A stretch of DNA of 64,000 nucleotides from Manihot esculenta (lineage: Eukaryota > Streptophyta > Magnoliopsida > Malpighiales > Euphorbiaceae): positions 16,245,051-16,309,050 of the forward strand of contig NC_035172.2 in NCBI RefSeq assembly GCF_001659605.2, read 5' to 3'. Each line of letters opens with the position of its first letter. Positions within the stretch are counted from its first letter, which is position 1. A program made the position numbers and the translations under genes. Of this stretch, positions 33,989 to 46,145 are shown in pieces. The notes below the pieces were generated by a model. It made no database searches. It saw nothing but the letters and a program-made list of their open reading frames with translations, and was not told the origin of the DNA.

Positions 33989-36614
33989 ATCTTCCCCCCT
34001 TACAAAACATTCGTCCTCGAATGTTAAAAACAAACAAACACATATACACACAAGTAAAAAAGGAAAGCCTACCACCTTCCTCTAAGAAGCGACACAGATA
34101 CCACTGGAGTACATACTCCCGGGTTAGCCATATTGTCTGACTCTGTGGATTCGTATCTGCTTCATCTGTGTCCATACTCTATAGGGACTGCTACCTTTCT
34201 TTTTCTCTTTGGCTCTTCTTAGCTTTCTCACTATGCTAGATCTTTACCCTTAGTTTTTGTACGCACTCCGGTCCGAGGAGCAATGACTCTCAGGATATGC
34301 TTCGTTCACTCACTCTACTTGTGACACAACACAAGGGAATAGACATGCCCTGATCTTGGCCTTCATGCCATGTTCTCTAGCTACTACTACACTGAGTAGC
34401 TACTGGGCATGCTTCTCTGTTTTTCTAAACTAGTATACGCTTTTGCTGCGCACTCTGATCCTTGCCCGCCTTTCTTCTTCTCTCCCTTTTACCTACACTG
34501 GACTATCTCTAGAGAGCTCGCTAGCTCTCTAGCTTAGCTGTTTCTATAGGCTCAACTGATAAGCGACTTCTGACTGAGGGCAGCTCACATCTCAGTTGCC
34601 TCACCCAGTAGATACTGTCTGGTATACTCAGAGTCGCTGAGCAGGTTTACCCCTTATCTCGGGTTTAGATTCTTCACTATGCTCAAGATGTCAGTTCTCT
34701 AACTTTCGACATATAGTTCCCAACTCTCAGATCTCTTCTGGAAAACCACTAGCTTCTACTAGCTGGTCCTATAGCTCATCCATTCTACATGGACACACCT
34801 GTCCTGGTAGTGTTTTTGTGCAACTGCTCACAGTCGTTACAAAATTTCAAGGTTTCATCCTTCGTTTCTCATACTGACACTGGAACATTCCAGGATGAGG
34901 TACGAGGTCGGATATAACCTTTCTCTACCAAGCTTCTCTATCCTATGCTGACTAGGCTCTCTCTGCAGGTGCCATTCTGTAGGGTAGAAGGAAAGAAATG
35001 GTTCCGCGTCCAGACACCATTTCTATTCCACACTCTGACTCCCTGACAGATGGTAAACCTGACAGCTCGTCTGGGAAAAACATGTAGAACTTGCTAGCAA
35101 CGGGCACTGAGGCTGATTCCCTGCCCTGACTATGCAACTTGCTCATAAGAGCTAGAACCCTCTGATAACCTTTCCTGTGTACCGTTGAGCCTAGTGGGCT
35201 GACATCAAACCTCTAGGCACCTATACTCTGTCCCAGTCAAGGACTATCTCTAATCCATCTTAGCCTCTGAACTCTCCTACCTTGTCTCTACAGACACAGG
35301 TAGTACAATGAGTAAGTAGCCAATCCGCCCTAGACTGACATCACATAGTCAACTCTAGAACCAGAAGGTCAGCTGGATAGTCTCTACTCACTCCAACCGC
35401 TAAACTGCTCTGACTGACTGACTCTGCCTCAGATGGATCATACTCGGGTCCACTAACCCAGAGAAAAATACTCTAAGCCTAGAAGTCATTCAACCCACTC
35501 GAGTCACAGCTCACTAAGTCACAAGGAAGGAGGAACACGCGGGTTCAAAACAAAGCATACACATCCGAACATCCACAAGTGAACATACCTGACGTCACTG
35601 TGTTCGATGTGATAGTTTCCTACTGAGTCAGAGTGAAGATCCGAACTATAGGTAACGAACCTTCTCTCGGGAACGTACTAATGAAAAGGCTAACCTTTTC
35701 CTCTGCCTCAATTTATCACCGAATCCCAGAGTAAACTGAAAGCTCCTCCTGAACTTACCCTTAGTCTTACTCTTTTCTTTCTCTATTTCATTCTAGTTTG
35801 CGTATTCTTTTTCTTTCTTTTGTTTTGTTACTCTGATCTATGACACTTACTTTTTTCTTACTCTTATTCTTTTCTTACTCTGTTCTTTGACTTATTTCTT
35901 ATCTTTGAGGGCTGCACTCGGAGATGAGAGATCACTCTCCCGGGATAAAAAGCATCTCATAGCCCCACTCTCGAATATCTTTCCTGGTTCACTATCTCGC
36001 TATTACTCATTTGGCTTTTCCTATCTCTCGCACTCTGGTAGTGCAATCTTTACCATTCGTCGTTCTCACTCTCTTCGTTTAGCGGGTGGTACACCTGATG
36101 ACTTGTCTGGGTCCTATCGACAACTTTTCTTTGGCTGTGGGCACTACAACTGTTCCCCTTCTAATCTGACTAACTACGCTGTTCTCTGACACAAGCAAGA
36201 AACCTTTGATACCCTCTCCTAAACAGCGTAAGAGCCTCTAGGGCTGATCGCAAACTTCTAGGCATCTCTACTTTGTCCCCTCACACATTACCTGTGATCC
36301 ATCCATCCTGGTCTTAAAGCCTGCCTACTCTGCCTCTGCTATCTAAGGCAGTACGATAAGTAGCTAGCCCATCCACCCCTAGAATGACATCAACCAGTCA
36401 CTCTAGAACCACAAGGTCAGCTGGAAGGCACCTACTCAAAACTCGCACTCAACTCTATTGGCAGACTAACTCTGCCACTGACGGATCACACTTGAGTCTA
36501 TTGACCCAAAGAGGACATTCTAATCCCAGAAGTTATCAAACCCATACTCTCGACGGCGATGGCTCTCACGGCCCTAAGGAAAGCGAAACATCAAAGTCGC
36601 TATGAACAAACACA
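33989..36614 (-). pseudogene. pol remnant of B, copy 1, with duplicated protease/linker region
   Basis: Only traces of pol remain. The frame 34952-35146 has SVPVASKFYMFFPDELSGLP and PYRMAPAE, the linker before RT. A short RT-start trace lies at 34850-34930. Protease-like sequence is seen twice, at about 35170-35660 and 36220-36640. No RT core, RNase H or integrase can be found, and the space left (about 900 bases) is too small for them. A pyrimidine-rich stretch (35750-35890) separates the two protease copies. The region cannot yield replication enzymes. Confidence 0.75.
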
Positions 36615-38004
36615 TCAAAACATATGGAAGTGAAAAGTACCTGTCACCGCCATGTCCGATGTGTCAGTCTCCTGCTGCGTCAAAGCGAAGATCCGTGCTG
36701 GCACTGCTGGACCTTCACCTGGGGAACCTGTGGAAGAAGGAGTGATCCCGCTCCTTCTGCCTCTGCCCTGCGCCATGGCTAGAGCTTCTGGCTGAGCCAC
36801 TCTGTCTGAGACTGTCTGCTGGGACTGTGTTAGCAAAGTGGCGGTGGAACACTCACGTGCTATGTGCCCCTCTTGTCCGCACCTGAAACATGCTGTTGTC
36901 CCTACTAAACAGACTCCCTTGTGCGGCCTACCGCACCTCGGACATTTTGAGGTCTTCAACCCAGAACTCGAACCCTCACCTATTCCCAGACCAGACTTAA
37001 TCTGCTTCCAGAACTTATTCTTCTTTGATCGTCTGAGGCCTCTACCTCCCTTCTTCCTTTCTATACCAGCCTCGTGCAGAAGGGAGAGATTCACATCACT
37101 TGTCCCTGCAAGTTTGGCACTAGCTTCTCTCTTCTGTGCCATATCTACTATATCATGGAACCTCTTCCTTGCGCTATCTGGAAAAGCCCCTTCGGCAAAC
37201 TCTGTTGCAAACTGCTCCCAGGATAAGCTTTCTATCCTCGGGTTCACATACTGGTTGAACCAGTCCCTTGCCTTTTCACATTTCAATGTGACCCCTGCCA
37301 TCTGAATGGCTCTACTCTCACTGGCTCCCAACTCATCAGTTATCATCTTGACCGTTCTGAGATACTCAACAGGGTCATCACCAGTCTCAAACTTGGGAAT
37401 ATCTAACCGTAAATAATCTGTCAGCTGCACCATACTTTCTCCAGGTGAACTAAGCTTAGGTGTTTGGATAACTGGGGCTACTGATTCTACTGGTGGTGGA
37501 GGAGGTGCAACTTGCCCTGGGTTAGGGTTTACTGACCTTGGGTAACAAAAGAAGGGTGGAAACATGGTATACTGTGGATATGATGGTGGATATGGCGGAT
37601 AAAAGGGAGGATAGGGCATAACGGTAGGATATGGGTGATACCTAGGAAACTCTGCTGTATCTTTCATCGGGTACTCTGCCCCCCACTGGTGGATACTGAG
37701 GTAGAACAAATCTCGAGGCCTGAGTGCCTCCTTGGGACTCACCCATATCTCCTCCTAATCCGCTCATACCAAAGCCGCCCTCTCTACTCTGGTCATCCTC
37801 CTCTCTTTCTCTCATAAGCCCTGACATACCACTCTGGACAACTCCCCTTCTACTCTCCTCAACAGACCTTCTAGGGTCCCTTGATGTACCTTCTCTGCTT
37901 ACACTATCTGATGTTGCCCTTTGCAGAACGGGGAGGTGAGCATCCATGTCCTCATCCTCCGGCGGAGCTCCAGTCAATCTACCAGATCGACGAGTTCCTC
38001 TCAT
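36615..38004 (-). pseudogene. gag of B, copy 1 (frameshift and internal deletion)
   Basis: The start at 38002-38004 is the conserved MRGTRRSGRLTG. The first frame (to 37642) shifts near 37690 into a second frame that holds the Pro/Tyr-rich linker, the capsid-like FNQYVNPRIESLSWEQF and a [14 protein letters not shown] zinc knuckle. Compared with element C, about 55-60 residues are missing between AFPDSARK and FHDIVDMAQ, which removes part of the capsid C-terminal domain. It is unlikely to make working particles. The same lesions occur in copy 2, so they predate the duplication. Confidence 0.82.
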
Positions 38005-38283
38005 TCTGCCTCTGTACAGCACAACAGCACACAAAAATATCATCAAATGATCCATGTGAGAACACATGAATCCTCAGCACATATCAAACATAGTCATAGC
38101 ACATGTCGCTCATCATGGCATTTCACAGCATCATGCAAGACAGGACTCCACATCCTATCCTAGTGGACATGATCTTAACTTATTGTGCTTTCCCTCCTAT
38201 ACAAGACACGACCTCTTTCCGATGTGGGATACCTCTCGTCCTTGAACAAAGATGCTCCACACACCGTACTCTTGAGGCCCTAA

Positions 38284-38295
38284 GCTCTGATACCA
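38284..38295 (-). promoter_or_regulatory. Primer binding site of B, copy 1
   Basis: A perfect TGGTATCAGAGC (minus strand), complementary to initiator tRNA-Met, three bases from the LTR end. Confidence 0.9.
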
Positions 38296-38298
38296 ATC

Positions 38299-38528
38299 TG
38301 TAACGACCCGGAAACCGGTACCCCTCAGTAACGGTCCGAACCATCACTGGCACTAGGATCCAGATCGGCTTAAGGCCGCCGGGACCCGTAGTCAGCCAAC
38401 TATACTCTCTGTGTACCTGATAAATCCCATTCATAATACAAAACAATACTCACAATCCTGTAAAACTCTGTAGGCTTAACCACTGCTACTCAGATATGTC
38501 AATCTGAAATGGCCCTCAGGGCCTGTAC
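38299..38528 (-). repeat. LTR 2 of B, first part
   Basis: The first 230 bases of the B LTR, ending GGCCTGTAC, where element C begins. The rest follows at 48408-50456. Only one base is shared by the two halves. Confidence 0.92.
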
Positions 38529-40790
38529 TGTAACGACCCGAAAATCGGACCGCTACCGGCGCTAGGATCCGGGCCGACTTAAGGCCGCCGGGACCCGTAG
38601 CAAGCCTGACATATAACCTGTAAACCTGTATAATCCCATACATGATCAACAACATGCATAAAAATTAAAACTGTTCTTTCTATGAACAACAACCAAACTC
38701 AACCTGAGCATAACATTAACATAACTTTGATCCCTCTGTGGGATCTCATCTGTGCCCTCAAAGGGTAACATAACCTGTGTTGAGCTGGTTTACATAAACA
38801 TCATCAAAATCTCTAAGATCATGTATAAAAAGGGATACATCATTCTATGGTCAAGCACACACTAACATCCATAAAACTCATTACAACTATACTGTACTTT
38901 TACATTACAATTTGATCATGTCCATTTCTAGCTATTACATAAGCATGACTTCATCACTCTATCCGAACTCCCGCACTATATCCTGTACCTGAAGCCTGGG
39001 GGAAAAAGGGAGAGGGGTGAGCTAGAAGCCCAGTGAGTAGAGCTAGTAAAACACATTAACACTATGCTCAAATGGGATGCATCATAACACAAACAATTCA
39101 CATAAGGGTTGGGTGAACTCGTCACCAATTAGTCCAAGTTAACTCTGCGCCAGGCCTGTAGAATGGGGCCTGGTCTTCCTGTCAGAACATACATTACTTA
39201 CCATTTTTCCAGGGCCTCCTCTGGCTCCTGGTCTTCAAGTCCCATAACCGTGCTAGACCATAGGATGAAATCCTGGTCTTTCCTTACTCTGTGCCAGGCC
39301 TGTAGACTGGGGCCTGGACTTGCTTACTCTGTGCCAGGCCTGTAGCACGGGGCCTGGTCTTCCTGTCTTGGACTAATTGGATCATCCAACATTCACCCAC
39401 AACAACAACAATTTATGCAATGCGGCATATTCGTGAAAACTAATGCAATCATCCTATTGCACAATCATGATGCATGAAACATGATAAAGCATTTAATTTA
39501 AAAGATTAAGTTCTAGTTCCACTCACCTCTGGCAGACTCTGACAATACCGAAGCAGCTGAACTCACTGCTGGGGTCCTCGGTTCCTCGGGTCCGAACCTA
39601 CACAGGTGGACTCAAATGAGGGACCAAACATATAAACATGACTCTAATATATCCCCCAAAAACCCCCTAAAACATCAAGAAAACATCACAGAAAATATGC
39701 ATGAAATGGCTGAACAGGGCACTTTCGGCGGCACCTTCGGCGGCCGAAAGTCCTGGACAGAGACGAAACTCAGCTAGGTTCGGCGGCACCTTCGGCGGCC
39801 GAAAGTGCCAGACAGAGACGAAAGTCTCTTTTCGGGGGCAACTTCGGCAGCCGAAAGGCCTGCCTCCCCAGCCATGTTCGGCGGCCGAAAGTACCTTCGG
39901 CTGCCGAACCTGGTTTCTGCCAAAGGGCAGAAACTTGGCTCCCTTTGCCCATTTCGCCTCCAAACCTACCAATCATGCATATTTCTCAACTAAAACATGC
40001 ATACAAGTTCCTAGGGGCCTCAAACATGCATATACCCCATCTACAACACTTTAAACATACTCAAACAACACACATTGTTCAAAACATCAAAATATATCCA
40101 TAACTCAACATATACCCTAGCATGCATTTCTACCCTTAGATCTTCATAAAACTTGTTAAAATCATACATTGAACTTAAGATCGGCTCTTACCTCTTGAAG
40201 ATCGAGGGTTGAGGAGATCTAAACTTGGAGATGGGAGAAGTTCCAACTTTTGGTCTCCAAGCTTCAAAACTCGCTCTAAGCTCAAAGATCTTCAAAACCA
40301 AAGTTATAAACTTGTAAAGATCATGGAAAAAGGAAGGAAAAACTCAAGATTGGGGAAGGATAGCGGAATGCTCACCTTGGCCGAAATGGGGAGAAAAAGC
40401 TCGCCCATTTTCGGCTAAGGGACCCTTTTATAGTGGCTGGCCAGACCACGTTCGGGGGCCGAAAGTGCCTCCGCATCCATGCAAATGTTCGGCGGCCGAA
40501 CATGAGGTTCGGCGGCCGAACCTTGACTTCCCTCACTCATGCTTTCGGGGGCCTAACGTGCCTCCAAAACGCATGCATGTTCGGCGGCCGAACTTGACTT
40601 TCGGCGGCCGAACCTGGGTTTTTCCTCCAAGGACTTTTCTTGTAAAAACTCATTTAATTTCATACTTAAAATCATAAAACACCTTAAAACATTTTTATAA
40701 AACATGATTCTACCCTTCTAGAGGTCTCCGACATCCGAGATTCCACCGGACGGTAGGAATTCCGATACCGGAGTCTAGCCGGGTATTACA
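38529..40790 (-). repeat. 3' LTR of C
   Basis: TGTAACGACCCG to GGGTATTACA. Tandem repeat at 39139-39365 (GTGCCAGGCCTGTAGA units). Palindrome clusters at 39720-39906 and 40449-40616. TATA box at 40426-40432 (minus strand). Confidence 0.95.
40449..40616. repeat. Palindrome cluster upstream of the C TATA box
   Basis: About six copies of TTCGGCGGCCGAA or close variants (TTCGGGGGCCGAA, TTCGGGGGCCTAA) lie within 170 bases, immediately upstream of the TATA box on the minus strand. The exact palindromic form contains GCCGCC, the core of the plant ERF GCC-box. Confidence 0.8.
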
Positions 40791-40806
40791 TTCTCCCCCC
40801 CTTAAG
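40791..40806 (-). promoter_or_regulatory. Polypurine tract of C
   Basis: The minus strand reads AAGGGGGGGAGAA directly before the 3' LTR. Confidence 0.8.
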
Positions 40807-40888
40807 AACATTCGTCCCCGAATGTTCCTCAACTAGCACATGCAAGGCATACAACATAACATACACATAAAACACATAGAGACTAACC

Positions 40889-43800
40889 TTAGAAGAGGTG
40901 AGGATATTGCCGGAGCATAGACTCCCGTGTCTCCCAAGTGCATTCCTCTATATTGTGGTGGTTCCACAGGACTTTCACCATCGGGATTTCCTTGTTCCTT
41001 AGCTTTCTGATCTGGGTGTCAAGGATCCGTACTGGCTGCTCAACATAGGTGAGATCCTCTTGGATCTCCACATCAGGTTCACTAAGAACCTTGCCCGGAT
41101 CTGACACAAATTTTCTCAACATAGAAACATGGAAAACCGGATGGATTCTCTCCATTGAAGCAGGTAAATCCAGCTTGTACGATACATTCCCGATCTTTTG
41201 CAAGACTTCAAAGGGTCCGATGTACCGCGGAGCCAGCTTACCTTTCTTCCCGAACCGAACCACTCCTTTCATTGGAGACACCTTAAGCAATACCAGATCC
41301 CCCTCCTGAAACTCTACTAGTCTTCTGCGGATGTCTGCATAACTCTTCTGTCTGCTTGTAGCCGTTCTGATTCTCTCTCTGATCATGGGCACCACCCTGC
41401 TGGTGATCTCTACTAGCTCGGGTCCTGCTAAGGACCTCTCTCCTACCTCTTCCCAGCAAACAGGTGATCTGCACTTCCTTCCATATAAAGCTTCATATGG
41501 AGCCATCCCGATGCTAGCATGATGGCTGTTATTGTAGGCAAACTCCACCAAAGGTAGATGTTGCCTCCAAGAACCGCTAAAGTCCAGCACACACATTCTC
41601 AGCATATCTTCTATGGTCTGGATGGTCCTCTCTGACTGTCCGTCTGTCTGGGGGTGGAAGGCAGTACTGAAATCCAACCTAGTACCCATGGCATTCTGCA
41701 GACTCCGCCAAAACCTGGAGGTGAACTGGGGCCCTCTATCTGACACTATCGAAACAGGAACCCCATGCAGTCTGACTATCTCATCAACGTACACCTGCGC
41801 CAACTTGTCCACAGAATAGCCACTCCTGACAGGGATGAAGTGAGCAGATTTGGTGAGTCTGTCCACAATCACCCATATGGAGTCCAATCTGTTGGACGTC
41901 GCCGGTAACCCCACTACGAAATCCATGGCTATATTCTCCCATTTCCACTCTGGAATGGGTAGCGGGTTAAGCATTCCGGCCGGCTTCTGATGTTCCAGCT
42001 TCACCCTCTGACATATCTCGCAGGCTGACACAAACTGTGCCACTTCTCTCTTCATAGCTGGCCACCAATAAACCTTCTTTAGATCCTGATACATCTTGGT
42101 GGCTCCGGGGTGAATGCTGTATCTTGCATTATGAGCCTCTCTCATAATGTCTCCTTTTAGCCCTATGTCATCTGGTACACACAATCGACTCCCATAGCGG
42201 AGGATCCCCTTATTGTCGAATCTGAACTCACTGTCCTTGCCTGACTGAACAGTCCTGGCAATCTTCACTAACTCTGGGTCCTCATGCTGTTTCTGAGCCA
42301 CTTGCTCCAGAAACACGGGTGTCACTTTCATCTGAGCAACTAAGGCGCCTGTACCAGACAACTCCAACTGTAGACCTTCCTCAATAAGCTTGTAGAACTC
42401 TTTCACCACTGGTCTCCTCTCTGCCGTGATGTGGGATAGACTGCCTAGTGACTTCCGGCTTAGGGCGTCTGCCACAACATTCGCCTTACCCGGATGATAC
42501 TGAATCTTGCAATCATAGTCACTCAGCAGCTCTACCCATCTCCTCTGCCTCAGGTTCAAATCCCTCTGACTCAAGATGTACTGCAGGCTTTTATGATCTG
42601 TGAAGATCTCACATTTTACCCCATAGAGGTAGTGCCTCCACATCTTGAGTGCAAAGATTACTGCTGCCATCTCGAGGTCATGTGTGGGGTAATTCAACTC
42701 ATGCTTCTTTAGCTGCCTAGAAGCATAAGCAATCACCCTCTCATTCTGCATAAGCACACAACCCAGTCCCACACGGGATGCATCACAAAAGACTGTAAAG
42801 TCCTCATCACTAGACGGCAGAGCTAAAACTGGTGCTGAAGTCAATCTCTTCTTGAGCTCTTCAAAACTCTCCTCGCACTGGTCGGTCCACAGAAATTTCT
42901 GATTCTTCCTGGTTAGTCTGGTTAGAGGAGCTGCTATCTTTGAGAAGTCCTGGACGAACCTCCTGTAGTAACCTGCCAAACCCAAGAAACTCCTGATCTC
43001 TGTCACTGAAGTGGGTCTAGGCCAGTTAGCCACAGTTTCCGTCTTCTTGGGGTCTACCTCTATACCATTTTCTGACACTACATGCCCCAAGAACGAAATG
43101 CTCCTCAGCCAGAACTCACATTTAGAGAACTTGGCATACAAGCCATGTTCCCTCAAAGTCTGTAAGACCAACCGCAGATGATGGGCATGCTCCTCTGCAT
43201 TCCTGGAATACACTAAGATATCATCTATGAAGACAATAACAAAGTGATCCAGGTACTGGCTAAACACTCTGTTCATGAGATCCATGAATGCTGCAGGGGC
43301 GTTAGTTAACCCGAACGGCATCACAAGGAACTCAAAATGCCCATATCTGGTCCTGAAAGCTGTCTTTGGTACGTCCTCTTCCCTGATCCGCAACTGATGG
43401 TACCCCGATCTCAGATCTATTTTGGAGAAACAACCCGCTCCTGCTAGCTGGTCAAATAGATCGTCGATCCTTGGCAATGGGTACTTATTTTTGGTAGTGA
43501 CTTTGTTCAACTGCCTGTAGTCGATACAAAGTCTAAGGGATCCATCCTTCTTTCTCACAAACAAAACTGGAGCACCCCAGGGTGAGGTACTCGGTCGGAT
43601 GAAGCCCTTGTCTACCAGCTCCTGCAACTGCTCCTTCAACTCTTTCAATTCAGCAGGTGCCATCCTGTAGGGAGGGATAGAGATCGGTCTGGTACCAGGC
43701 ATTAACTCAATCTCGAACTCTATCTCCCTAGCAGGTGGTAACCCTGGCAGCTCGTCCGGGAACACATCTAAGAACTCTCTAACCACTGGCACCGAGGCGG

Positions 43801-45871
43801 GCTCTCTAACCTGACCATCTAGCTCTCTCACATGAGCCAAATACCCCTGACATCCCTTCCTAAGCAACCTACGAGCCTGAAGAGCTGAGATCATACCTCT
43901 AGGTGTACCCCTCCTGTCTCCTCTGAAGACAACCTCTGATCCATCCTGACCTCTGAACCTGACTACCTTGTCCCTGCAGTCCAAGGTAGCACCATGGGTA
44001 GATAACCAGTCCATCCCTAGAATGACGTCAAAGTCTGTCAAATCTAGAACCACAAGGTCGGCGGACATGCATCTCCCCTCAACAAAAACTGGACTACACT
44101 GACAGACTGACTCTGCCACTGATGGATCACACTTGGGTCCACTGACCCAGAGAGGACACTCTAACTCAGAGATCATCAACCCCAACCTCTGGACGGCTCT
44201 CGGAGCAACAAAAGAATGAGATGCACCAGGGTCCATCAAGGCATATACATCTGAACAACCAATAATTAAGTTACCTGCCACCACGGTGTTAGATGCATCT
44301 GCCTCTTGCTGTGTCATTGTGAAGATCCGTGCCGGAGCTGATGGACCTTCACCTCTGAAACCCGCTGAAGAAGAGGCTGCCCCTCTCCCTCTGCCTCTGC
44401 CACTGGCCTGAGTCATGGCTGGAGCTGCTGGCTGCGCTACACTGCCTGAAGCTGTCTGCTGGGACTGAGCCATTGGGGCCGCTCTTGGACAGTCTGGAGC
44501 TATATGCCCCTCCTGACCACATCTGAAGCAGGCGTTCGTCCCAAGCCGACATATTCCCTTGTGTGGCCTACCACACCTTGCACAAATTGCATTATCCGCA
44601 CCAGAGCTTGAGCCACTCCCAAATCCCAGACTGGACTTGACTTTACTCCAGAACTTGTTCTTCTTACCCTTGGGTTTACCCCATCTTTTACTGCCTGAAG
44701 CTGCTGCACTCAAGGTAGAGGGATCTAACCTTCCCCCACCCGGAGTTTTAGAACCAGAAGCTTGTGCCACTGTCTGCTTAACTGTCCCCTGAATGATGGC
44801 ACTAGCCTCCATTCTCCTAGCCATGTCTACTATGGCGTGAAAACTTTCTCTATCTGCTGACTGTACCAAGGAGGAATACCTGGGATGGAGCTTCATGATA
44901 TACCTCCTTGACTTCTTCTGGTCTGTGCTAAGGTCTTGCCCTGCAAATGGCAGCAACTCCATAAACCTGTCGGTATATTCGTCTACACTCATGTCATCAG
45001 TTTGCCTCAACTGCTCGAATTCTATCATCTTCAATTCCCTTGAACTATCAGGGAAAGCCCATCCTGCAAACTCGTTTGCAAACTCTTCCCAAGTCATGTT
45101 GTCCACTCTCGGGTTCACATAATTCTTGAACCACTCCCGTGCCTTCTTGCACTTAAGCGTGAACCCGGCCATCTGAATGGCTCTACTATCATCCGCCCCT
45201 ATCTCATCTGTAATTGCCTTGACCCACTCCAAGTACACGAACGGATCATCACCTGACTCAAACTGGGGAGCACCCAGCTTCATATAGTCTGTCATCTTAA
45301 CCTTGCTCCCACTGGCTGAGCTAGGTCTATGAGGTTGAGCAACTGGGGCTGCTGGTTCTGCAGGTGGTGGAGGTGGTGCAACATCCCCTGGGGTAGGGTT
45401 TGCTGTACTGGTATAGGGAGGTGGAGGTGGGTACGTGGGGTACTGAGAGTATGGTGGGTAGTAAGGTGGGTATGGCATGTGTGGAGGATAAGGGCTAAAA
45501 CTGGGGTAATCCGATGTACCTCCCATCGAATACCCTGGATGGTGTGAATAGGGTGGGTAGTGAGGTGGCTGGACATAACTCGAGGCCTGAGCGCCTCCTT
45601 CTGATTCTCCCATGCCCTCTTCCGGCATGCTCACACCGAGACTGCCATCCCTCCTCTGATCTACTTCCATATCCTCAGACATTCCTCCCTGCACTGTTCC
45701 CCTTACTGATCTGCTTCTACCCAGATCCAAAGACCTTCTAGGGTCTCTAGCTACTCTGTCTCTGTTGGACCTGCTAGACATTGCCCTAGGCAATGCTGGA
45801 GGACGGGCGCTCATGCCCTCATCCTCAGGTGGCACTCTAGTCAATCTTGCTGATCGACGAGTTCCTCTCAT
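40889..45871 (-). CDS. gag-pol polyprotein of element C
   Basis: One frame of 1660 residues encodes everything for retrotransposition in nucleus and cytoplasm. Approximate order: gag with a Pro/Tyr-rich linker and capsid-like domain; zinc knuckle Cys448-Cys461 ([14 protein letters not shown]); protease with Asp547 in [12 protein letters not shown] with Asp883-Asp884 in FIDDILVYS; RNase H with Asp1030 in FCDAS; integrase HHCC region near 1245-1290; catalytic Asp1317, Asp1378, Glu1414 (D-x35-E); a [11 protein letters not shown] box; and a C-terminal chromodomain. I chose the start [10 protein letters not shown] because it is conserved in A and B. The frame is open 30 codons further up, but that part is leader. 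RT type, chromodomain, iMet primer and 2.2-kb LTR point to the Tekay/Del clade. No frameshift separates gag from pol. The DPG protease motif is unusual but shared by A. Confidence 0.93.
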   Translation of the reverse strand: MRGTRRSARLTRVPPEDEGMSARPPALPRAMSSRSNRDRVARDPRRSLDLGRSRSVRGTVQGGMSEDMEVDQRRDGSLGVSMPEEGMGESEGGAQASSYVQPPHYPPYSHHPGYSMGGTSDYPSFSPYPPHMPYPPYYPPYSQYPTYPPPPPYTSTANPTPGDVAPPPPPAEPAAPVAQPHRPSSASGSKVKMTDYMKLGAPQFESGDDPFVYLEWVKAITDEIGADDSRAIQMAGFTLKCKKAREWFKNYVNPRVDNMTWEEFANEFAGWAFPDSSRELKMIEFEQLRQTDDMSVDEYTDRFMELLPFAGQDLSTDQKKSRRYIMKLHPRYSSLVQSADRESFHAIVDMARRMEASAIIQGTVKQTVAQASGSKTPGGGRLDPSTLSAAASGSKRWGKPKGKKNKFWSKVKSSLGFGSGSSSGADNAICARCGRPHKGICRLGTNACFRCGQEGHIAPDCPRAAPMAQSQQTASGSVAQPAAPAMTQASGRGRGRGAASSSAGFRGEGPSAPARIFTMTQQEADASNTVVAGNLIIGCSDVYALMDPGASHSFVAPRAVQRLGLMISELECPLWVSGPKCDPSVAESVCQCSPVFVEGRCMSADLVVLDLTDFDVILGMDWLSTHGATLDCRDKVVRFRGQDGSEVVFRGDRRGTPRGMISALQARRLLRKGCQGYLAHVRELDGQVREPASVPVVREFLDVFPDELPGLPPAREIEFEIELMPGTRPISIPPYRMAPAELKELKEQLQELVDKGFIRPSTSPWGAPVLFVRKKDGSLRLCIDYRQLNKVTTKNKYPLPRIDDLFDQLAGAGCFSKIDLRSGYHQLRIREEDVPKTAFRTRYGHFEFLVMPFGLTNAPAAFMDLMNRVFSQYLDHFVIVFIDDILVYSRNAEEHAHHLRLVLQTLREHGLYAKFSKCEFWLRSISFLGHVVSENGIEVDPKKTETVANWPRPTSVTEIRSFLGLAGYYRRFVQDFSKIAAPLTRLTRKNQKFLWTDQCEESFEELKKRLTSAPVLALPSSDEDFTVFCDASRVGLGCVLMQNERVIAYASRQLKKHELNYPTHDLEMAAVIFALKMWRHYLYGVKCEIFTDHKSLQYILSQRDLNLRQRRWVELLSDYDCKIQYHPGKANVVADALSRKSLGSLSHITAERRPVVKEFYKLIEEGLQLELSGTGALVAQMKVTPVFLEQVAQKQHEDPELVKIARTVQSGKDSEFRFDNKGILRYGSRLCVPDDIGLKGDIMREAHNARYSIHPGATKMYQDLKKVYWWPAMKREVAQFVSACEICQRVKLEHQKPAGMLNPLPIPEWKWENIAMDFVVGLPATSNRLDSIWVIVDRLTKSAHFIPVRSGYSVDKLAQVYVDEIVRLHGVPVSIVSDRGPQFTSRFWRSLQNAMGTRLDFSTAFHPQTDGQSERTIQTIEDMLRMCVLDFSGSWRQHLPLVEFAYNNSHHASIGMAPYEALYGRKCRSPVCWEEVGERSLAGPELVEITSRVVPMIRERIRTATSRQKSYADIRRRLVEFQEGDLVLLKVSPMKGVVRFGKKGKLAPRYIGPFEVLQKIGNVSYKLDLPASMERIHPVFHVSMLRKFVSDPGKVLSEPDVEIQEDLTYVEQPVRILDTQIRKLRNKEIPMVKVLWNHHNIEECTWETRESMLRQYPHLF

Positions 45872-45889
45872 CCTGTTTTCTGAAAAACA

Positions 45890-45899
45890 GTACACACCA
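45890..45899 (-). promoter_or_regulatory. Possible 3' splice site before gag of C
   Basis: TGTTTTTCAG on the minus strand lies 18 bases before the gag ATG. It could pair with the consensus-like donor sites in the LTR leader. Element A has a similar TTTTTCAG; B has CTGTACAG. Confidence 0.35.
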
Positions 45900-46130
45900 C
45901 AAGCAACATTAGCATCATATGGTTCATGTGGGCACACATGAACCCTCATCACATACATCACATATCATAGCATATCATTAATGCACATGCATAAAATCAT
46001 GGCATTTCACATCATCATGCAAGACAGGACTCCACATCCTATCCTAGTGGACATGATCTTTTCCTATTGTGCTTGACCTTCTATAACCTCTATGAGCCCG
46101 ACACTCTAGGTCCGACCATATGAACCTAGG

Positions 46131-46142
46131 GCTCTGATACCA
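46131..46142 (-). promoter_or_regulatory. Primer binding site of C
   Basis: A perfect TGGTATCAGAGC (minus strand), complementary to the 3' end of initiator tRNA-Met, three bases from the 5' LTR. Confidence 0.92.
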
Positions 46143-46145
46143 TTC

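Noticed and set aside
33989..36614. A new, unknown gene set in the B internal region
   Set aside because: The readable parts align with the linker and protease of C, and the remainder has no sustained frame, so decay is the simpler reading.
36838..37305. 155-codon plus-strand frame opposite gag of B (and its copy at 53306-53773)
   Set aside because: Antisense shadow of the gag coding sequence.
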